Origin: Henricia sp. BOLD:AAB3569
Lineage: Eukaryota; Echinodermata; Asteroidea; Spinulosida; Echinasteridae
Direction of reading: 5' to 3'
DNA: 64,000 nt
Assembly: GCA_037783545.1 (NCBI GenBank)
Contig: JBBELK010000490.1
Location: 372,001 to 436,000, forward strand
Under the pieces are notes generated by a model, which made no database searches, was not told the origin of the DNA, and worked only from the letters and a program-made list of their open reading frames with translations. Positions 58,376 to 64,000 of this stretch are shown one piece after another (the first letter of the stretch is position 1; every line of letters begins with the position of its first letter). The position numbers and the translations under genes were made by a program.

Positions 58376-58866
58376 CTAGAAATATTTTCTTATAAGAAAA
58401 TATTTTCTAGTTTTCCATGCAGCCAGTACATTTCAAGAAAAAAAATATTATGCCCTAGAAAAGTTCTTAGTTTCTTAAAAAAATCTTGAAACAAGAATAT
58501 TTTAAGAAAAATCTAAGAAAAAAATCAAGAAATATTTTCTTATAAGAAAATATTTTCTAGTTTTCCATGCAGCCAGTACATTTCAAGAAAAAAAATCTTA
58601 TGCCCTAGAAAAATTTTCTTAGTTTCTTAAAAAAATCTTGAAACAAGAATATTTTAAGAAAAATATAAGAAAATTTCAAGAAATATTTTCTTATTATAAA
58701 ATATTTTCTAGTTTTCCGTGCAGCCAGTACATTTCAAGAAAAAAAATCTTATGCCCTAGAAAAATTTTCTTAGTTTCTTAAAAAAATCTTGAAACAAGAA
58801 TATTTTAAGAAAAATATAAGAAAATTTCAAGAAATATTTTCTTATAAGAAAATATTTTTTGCAGTG
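58376..58866. repeat. Right subterminal tandem repeat of T5
   Basis: A unit of about 146 bp containing CTAGTTTTCCATGCAGCCAG and ATGCCCTAGAAAA is repeated a little over three times, ending at the inverted terminus. Confidence 0.85.
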
Positions 58867-59940
58867 TATCCTCCACCTTCATCAGGTGCATTTGCTCCTT
58901 TGCCTCGTGCTCAGGAGACACGGACACCTTACAGGGAGGCGCGATCGATCCCACAACGTCAGGAAAGTACATGTACGTCGCCTTGGTCCAGCAGACCTGC
59001 CGTCGCCAAGCATCCGACTCTACCCAGGTCTATTTCCTATGACGGGAGGTCAAGCTGGCAGGCTTTCTTTGCAAAGTTTACTTCCTACGCTGATGAATGT
59101 GGTTGGTCAGCGAAACAACGCAGAAACAACCTATGTTGGTGTTTGGAGGGGAAAGCGAGCGAATATTACGCCATGCTTATTGAGAGGGAGTCACATCTGG
59201 AGTACTTCGACCTCATAAGAAAGATGGAGAAGAGGTACGGGCTGAGAGATCTGCCAGAAGCAACCCAGATGCAGTTTAACTACTCCAGGCAGACGTCAGA
59301 GGAGAGTATTCTCGATTGGGCTGATCGAGTGATGACCATGGCTACGCGGGCTTTTCTGAATCTCCCCGAGGTGCATGTACAGCGGCAGGTTGTGCTGAAG
59401 TTTTGTCAGGGATGTGCCGATCGAGAAGCAGGGCAGTATGCCATCAATTCCAGGCCGGATACCATTGAGGATGCCATTGATCTGGTAAAGTGGTTCCAGC
59501 ATACGCAGAGAGCCATCTATGGAAGGCCGAGGCGGGAGGTTGTCCCGAACGTGAAGCAGATGTGTGGCCCAGAAGATGTGGAGGACATAGGGGCCGAACT
59601 CTGCAAGGTCGATGTCAACCCTCTATCATCACCTAAACAAGCTGGTACTTTGGAGCAGCGGATGACGGCTTTGGAAGGACAGATGAAATCCATCCAGGAG
59701 TCTTTGGAAAAATTGATTGTAAGGTCTCCTCGGTATTCTCGCGAGCGGTCAATGTCGCCAGGTAGAGACGCATCCCAGAGTCCTTGCTTCAAGTGTGGGA
59801 AGTTAGGCCACTTTAAGCGTGACTGTCCCAACATCAAGCAGGAAAGGTCAGTTTCCTTTGTAGACCAGTTAAACTCCAATGGGTCGGAGGAGGAGGCCGA
59901 TCTCCGTCCCGCAGAACTACAGGCCACCAACCAACAGTAG
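58867..59940 (+). pseudogene. gag C-terminal part with zinc knuckle, Ty3-like fossil
   Basis: The frame is open from the end of T5 to TAG at 59938-59940 and codes for about 355 residues. It contains a retrotransposon capsid-like region (SWQAFFAKFTSYADECGW, then LEGKASEYYAMLI and WADRVMTMATRAF), and near the C-terminus a CCHC zinc knuckle, CFKCGKLGHFKRDC (about 59787-59828), the RNA-binding motif of gag proteins. Confidence 0.8.
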
Positions 59941-60002
59941 ACCACTCAACCAACGTTCCAACGTTGTCTGATCTGGGGACCACTACCCCGGTACATTCAC
60001 CG

Positions 60003-60860
60003 TGTAGCACACATACTACATGGGGTTATCCTCTATTTATTTACTCAGCAATGAAACGCACACGGTTGTCCTTTTAAACTGTTTATTGGCTCTTATGACG
60101 TAGAAATAACAATGATGTTGACGGAAGTAGAACAAACTTGTTGACAATGATAAATGGTGGTGGCAATCAGGCAATAAAGTCTCCAGAAGGAGGATGGCGG
60201 AATACAATGAAGAAACTGGTGTCGGAACTTTGTGTGACTATTAAAGTGTGGCTTAACTGTGGGGGTTGTGGCGAGTATGTGTCGAGTTTGTGAGGTGTCG
60301 AATGTGTGTGGTTCGACTAAAATAAGAAAAGAAAAAGAAAAGGAAAATGCACTAAATATTTGCACATATCCAAATCTTCTATGGATAGTTCACCTTTAAA
60401 CTTAATTAAACCTAAAGGGAATTCTGTCATGATCCATCTTTACATCATGAACCTTTAACATGCTTATTCACGAGCATTACGGCACGTACATGCACTGTTT
60501 ACATTAACTAAACTCTATAAACAGCGCCACCATGCGCCGGGCGGTGACATGTCTCAAACACGTGAGTTTTCCGGCAATCAAAATCGCAAAAATATGCACT
60601 TTAATACTCTATAAGCTTGCTTATTTCTGACAATTAACCAAATTATATCAAATTAACTACTCACTTTGCTGAGCTGTCCAAAGGTTTGATAGAAATTAAC
60701 TAAAGATTTTGACTGTTTTGTCACACAAAAAAGAATTACATTGTTTACGATGACGTTAGCGATACGAATGAATAGCGCCCTCAAGAGAGCACAGCGCAAA
60801 TCCTAGCGCTGGCTGCGTTCGATAGACAAAACGTCGTGAAACGATGTTCTGGCGGCTACA
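60003..60860 (-). repeat. 3' LTR of the BEL/Pao fossil
   Basis: On the minus strand it starts TGTAGCCGCCAGAACATC at 60860, just after a purine-rich tract (GAGGCCGGGA), and ends GTGTGCTACA at 60003. The ends are inverted (TGTAGC/GCTACA) and the length is 858 bp. An AATAAA lies near 60087-60092. Outside the left end is CACCG, a candidate for the 5-bp target repeat; its partner is beyond the window. Confidence 0.75.
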
Positions 60861-60964
60861 TCCCGGCCTCTAATGCCTTTAGTCCGGAAGGCGGCATTAC
60901 TCCACTAGTCAAGGCCAGAACTGCAGTCTGGGTGTCAGTTATTTGAAGAAAGATCTCATCCAAT

Positions 60965-63900
60965 CTACTTGGCATGCATCTCCTCGCCCTCGAGGAGGCA
61001 GAGCTTGTCCACAGGTCTGTCGTACACTCCGGTTTGCGTCTTCACTTGTACGGATCTGACTTTGCCGTCCTTGCCTGGGTAGGTCTTAGTTACCAGACCT
61101 AGAGGCCACTGGCATCGATGTGTGTTGTCGTACTTCACAAGCACGAGATCGCCTGTACGTACATCTCGGTGCGGGTCGATCCATTTTTGCCTTTCTTGAA
61201 GCAACGGAAGGTATTCCTTCAACCAACGCTTCCAGAATACGTCAGCCATGTATTCCACCTGACGCCATCTCCGCTTGTAGATGTCTTGCTTCACGAAGTT
61301 CCCGGGAGGCAATTGAGGACCCGAGCGCAGAAGTAGAAGGTGGTTTGGCGTAAGTGGCATGGGATCATGTGGGTCGTCTGACAACTTGGTAATGGGTCTG
61401 CCGTTTATGATAGCTTCAGCGATGCACATGAACGTTGAGAGACTCTCATCGTCCAGGGTCTGCTGACTTAGTAGGGTGTTCAGGATGGAACGCACTGTCC
61501 GAATCTGGCGCTCCCATACGCCGCCAAAGTGGCTGGCAGCAGGGGGGTTGAAAATCCATTGGATCTCTTTCTGGCAGAGAAACTTGTCTATCTTGTCTTG
61601 GTTCCAATCTCGAATGGCTTGGCGTAGTTCACGCATTCCTCCCACGAGGTTTGTCCCATTGTCTGATCTGATCTCTAATGGCTTGCCTCGGCGACTGATG
61701 AAGCGTTGGAGCGCATTAATGAAGGAGTCGGTTTCCAAAGAGTGGCAAACCTCCAGGTGAACTGCTCGTGTAGTGAGGCATGTGAAGATACACCCGTACC
61801 TCTTGTGGTCACTCCTACCTCGCTTGACCAAAAATGGCCCAAAGAAATCTACACCCACCATGCTGAAGGGTGCGAAACCTGGAGTAACACGGTCCTTGGG
61901 TAGATCTGCCATTTGTTGTGTCATCGTTGGTGCTCTCTGCTTACGACATGGAATGCAAGTGTGAACGACACTCTTCACTGCTGCTCGTCCTTTGATAATC
62001 CAGTACCTCTGGCGAATCTCTGCGAGGGTACGTTCAGTCCCAGAGTGGCTTGTCATCTCATGGTAGTGTCTCACGATAAGCGTTGTCACCGGGTGTTTCA
62101 TCGGCAATATCCAAGGATGTTTGGCGTTGACAGGTAGAGTGGCATTCGCAAGGCGTCCACCGACTTGAAGAATACCGTCACTGGTCTTGGTCGGCACAAG
62201 CTTGCGGTAACCTCCAGATTTCAACAGGGTGTCGGTGAAGCTGGTTTTCTGGACGTGCTTAATGATTTCCTTCTCAGCAGCTTGTACATCTTCGACTGTC
62301 AGCTGCGGAGAGGACTTCATGTCTTTGTCGGCCTTCCTTACTCTGGAAAGTAGAAGGGTTTTGACACGGAGGATCCAGGCAACCGCTCTCTTCAAACGGT
62401 ACCAGGAAGAGAAAGCTTCCAGTAGGGTGTCCACAACATTGTGTGTGCCTTCAATTGTCTCCGCTTTATACACCTGTGTCTTTGTCTTTATCTCCAAATC
62501 ATTGGACAATGTCATCTCGTCAAAGTTAGGCTGAGGGGGCCAAGCATCTTCCTCTCGGTAAAGGAACTGTGGTCCAGGAATCCAACGGTTGCTCTCAACC
62601 AACTGAGTCGCTGTAAGGCCTCTTGAGACGTCATCTCCAACATTGGAGTCGCTGTCGATGTGTCGCCACTGCTGTGGAGTCGAGTGTTCCAAGATTCTCG
62701 CAACACGGTTTGCCACAAAGGTTTGGAACCTCTTGTCTTCGTTCCTCAGGTACTGAAGGACTATCATGCTGTCACTCCAGTAGACTGACTCTTGCAATGA
62801 TAGTGTAAGGCTGTGGCGTATCATCTCATCCAGCTTGATCGAGGTAACTGCAGCGCAGAGCTCCAAGCGTGGAATAGTAGTTGTCTTCAGGGGTGCCAAT
62901 TTTGCTTTTGCCATCAGCAGTGTGCAGTCGACAAAACCGCTGGTGTCTCGAAGTCGTAAGTAGGTCACTGCTCCATATCCCTTTTCGGAAGCATCCGAAA
63001 AATGGTGCAGTTGTGCTGAAGTGACGGTGTCAAAGGTTGACATCTTGACGCAGCGTGGTACTGACAACTTCTGAAGAAAAGGTAAATCAGCCATCCATCT
63101 GATCCATTGATCTTTGATGTCAGGGGGGATTGGATCGTCCCACCCAATCTTCATCCTGCACAGTTGCTGGAATAGTATCTTCGCTGTGAGCACGAAGGGA
63201 CTCGCAAATCCAAGTGGGTCATACACTGAGCTTACTGTACTCAGCATCCCACGACGTGTCAGGGGCTTGTCCTTCACATTCACATCGAAGGAGAAAGTGT
63301 CGGACTCTACATCCCAGAGCACTCCAAGTGCACGTTCGGCTGGCAGTATCTCGTCGTCGAAGTCCAGAGAAGGAACTTCCTTTGCTCGTTCTGTCTCAGG
63401 TATTGACCGCAGAACTTCACGCGAGTTACTGATCCACTTCGTAATACGAAAGCCTCCAAGTGACAATGCCTCACGAAGCTGTCTGGCAAGCTCTACGGCT
63501 TCCTGCTCTGTCGCAACGGACTTGAGGCAGTCATCGACGTAGAAATCTTTGTCGATTGTAGTGATGGTTTCTGCATCGAAGCAGTGCATGTTGTCTTTCG
63601 CTGTGCGCTTTAGGGCAAAGTTAGCGCAGCTTGGTGACCATACTCCACCAAACAAGTGGGATCTCATTCGGTATGTCGTTGGAGCTTCATCCATGTCGTT
63701 GTTGGTCCACCACAGGAAGCGCAAGACGTCGCGGTCAGGAGTGTTCACAAGAACCTGATTGAACATTCCTTCAATGTCCGCCATCAATGCGATAGTCTCC
63801 TGTCGGAAGCGAAGCAGAACTCCGACTAGCTTGTTCGTCAAGTCAGGACCTTGATGTACTTTGTCGTTCAACGATATGCCCTGGTACTTCGCAGCACAGT

Positions 63901-64000
63901 CAAAAACTATGCGAATCTTTCCCGGTTTGCGCGGGTGAAATACCGAATGGTGTGGCAAGTACCACACCGCTCCATCTGCTCTGTCTAGCTCACGTTGAGG
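60965..64000 (-). CDS. pol: BEL/Pao retrotransposon pol (fossil), open to the window edge
   Basis: One open frame of more than 1,000 residues on the minus strand, continuing past 64000; the true start is outside. Domains in order, counted from 63967: reverse transcriptase with YVDD (about residues 143-146), a BEL-type RNase H ([12 protein letters not shown] near 321-332, YWSDSM near 396-401), an integrase zinc-binding H2C2 ([17 protein letters not shown] near 645-690), a DDE integrase core ([28 protein letters not shown]) and a C-terminal DUF5641-type segment ([11 protein letters not shown]). This order and the RT sequence are typical of BEL/Pao. The visible part looks whole, which with intact LTR ends suggests a young copy. 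It lies in the opposite direction to the Ty3-like fossil it interrupts. Confidence 0.93.
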   Translation of the reverse strand, partial: PQRELDRADGAVWYLPHHSVFHPRKPGKIRIVFDCAAKYQGISLNDKVHQGPDLTNKLVGVLLRFRQETIALMADIEGMFNQVLVNTPDRDVLRFLWWTNNDMDEAPTTYRMRSHLFGGVWSPSCANFALKRTAKDNMHCFDAETITTIDKDFYVDDCLKSVATEQEAVELARQLREALSLGGFRITKWISNSREVLRSIPETERAKEVPSLDFDDEILPAERALGVLWDVESDTFSFDVNVKDKPLTRRGMLSTVSSVYDPLGFASPFVLTAKILFQQLCRMKIGWDDPIPPDIKDQWIRWMADLPFLQKLSVPRCVKMSTFDTVTSAQLHHFSDASEKGYGAVTYLRLRDTSGFVDCTLLMAKAKLAPLKTTTIPRLELCAAVTSIKLDEMIRHSLTLSLQESVYWSDSMIVLQYLRNEDKRFQTFVANRVARILEHSTPQQWRHIDSDSNVGDDVSRGLTATQLVESNRWIPGPQFLYREEDAWPPQPNFDEMTLSNDLEIKTKTQVYKAETIEGTHNVVDTLLEAFSSWYRLKRAVAWILRVKTLLLSRVRKADKDMKSSPQLTVEDVQAAEKEIIKHVQKTSFTDTLLKSGGYRKLVPTKTSDGILQVGGRLANATLPVNAKHPWILPMKHPVTTLIVRHYHEMTSHSGTERTLAEIRQRYWIIKGRAAVKSVVHTCIPCRKQRAPTMTQQMADLPKDRVTPGFAPFSMVGVDFFGPFLVKRGRSDHKRYGCIFTCLTTRAVHLEVCHSLETDSFINALQRFISRRGKPLEIRSDNGTNLVGGMRELRQAIRDWNQDKIDKFLCQKEIQWIFNPPAASHFGGVWERQIRTVRSILNTLLSQQTLDDESLSTFMCIAEAIINGRPITKLSDDPHDPMPLTPNHLLLLRSGPQLPPGNFVKQDIYKRRWRQVEYMADVFWKRWLKEYLPLLQERQKWIDPHRDVRTGDLVLVKYDNTHRCQWPLGLVTKTYPGKDGKVRSVQVKTQTGVYDRPVDKLCLLEGEEMHAK

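Larger units (their letters stand above)
53581..58866 (-). mobile_element. T5: 5.29-kb TA-flanked DNA transposon inside gag
   Basis: The ends CACTGCAAAAAAAATTTTCT and TATTTTTTGCAGTG are inverted and flanked by TA on both sides (53579-53580, 58867-58868). Long AT-rich subterminal blocks at both ends are built from TTTTCTTA/TAAGAAAA words. I recall CACTGCAAAAA ends with such repeats from DNA elements of fish and invertebrates but cannot name the superfamily safely. The interior carries minus-strand splice-bounded stretches and its own CG-containing 5' end near 57.7-57.85 kb, so it may encode a spliced transposase on the minus strand. It is younger than the LTR fossil it splits. Confidence 0.7.
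51787..60002 (+). mobile_element. Ty3-like LTR retrotransposon fossil, 5' part
   Basis: Parts in order: 5' LTR (51787-52098), primer site, a long leader of about 1.1 kb, and a gag region in two pieces separated by the DNA transposon T5. At 60003 a BEL/Pao element in the opposite direction begins, so the pol part is expected beyond the window. The gag pieces are open where visible, so it looks young. Ty3-type is inferred from the LTR ends, primer site and gag with one zinc knuckle; the exact clade is not determined. Confidence 0.7.

Overview
This window looks like a gene-poor, repeat-rich stretch of a metazoan nuclear genome, most likely a marine deuterostome and probably an echinoderm. I infer this from the AT-rich sequence, frequent ACATGTACATGTA and TAGGCCTA words, several tRNA-headed SINEs, Ty3-like and BEL/Pao elements, many foldback elements, spliced genes with short exons, and a Death-domain exon. 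Species was not determined; hemichordate or amphioxus remain possible.

Layout. 1-9.3 kb: SINEs, a non-LTR retrotransposon tail, several small inverted-repeat (MITE-like) elements, and the best host coding exon in the window, a Death-domain terminal exon at 6833-7198. 9.3-20.4 kb: a nest of inverted repeats. Element P2 (9551-14315, ATG target repeats) sits in one arm of P3 (9508-17988), and P2 itself carries a 1.86-kb insertion with CTAC target repeats. The centre of P2 holds remains of a gene with a HALSGCDSTSK motif and a Cys-rich tail. Two 60-bp-spaced hairpins with paired stem changes lie just outside P3. 21.3-22.2 kb: a near-perfect 43-bp hairpin and a foldback. 23.85-32.92 kb: P1, a 9.07-kb foldback with GGGTCATTCC ends and 4-bp TGGT target repeats. 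Its two roughly 3-kb arms each carry a Penelope-like reverse-transcriptase fragment, and each arm was later invaded by a different element.

33-40.5 kb: mostly unannotated intron-like or intergenic sequence with a dispersed repeat module, a SINE, and weak spliced-exon candidates. 40.56-46.58 kb: a head-to-tail pair of one element, 923 bp then 5,097 bp, ending in the same 10-bp-stem hairpin; Helitron-like is my guess. 47-51.2 kb: a deleted Tc1 transposase, an exon of a widespread animal protein family (WR-LLHHV-KHEW), and a phase-consistent four-exon minus-strand gene starting near 51142. 51.2 kb to the end: a foldback invaded by a Ty3-like LTR element (LTR 51787-52098). Its gag is interrupted by a 5.29-kb TA-flanked DNA transposon (T5), and a BEL/Pao element in the opposite orientation, with a long open pol, is inserted downstream of gag and runs off the window.

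No operon-like or pathway-level gene set is present. The parts relate through nesting, which gives a relative order of insertion. Retroelements are described only as fossils. All family names come from motif recognition by eye; no database search was run.
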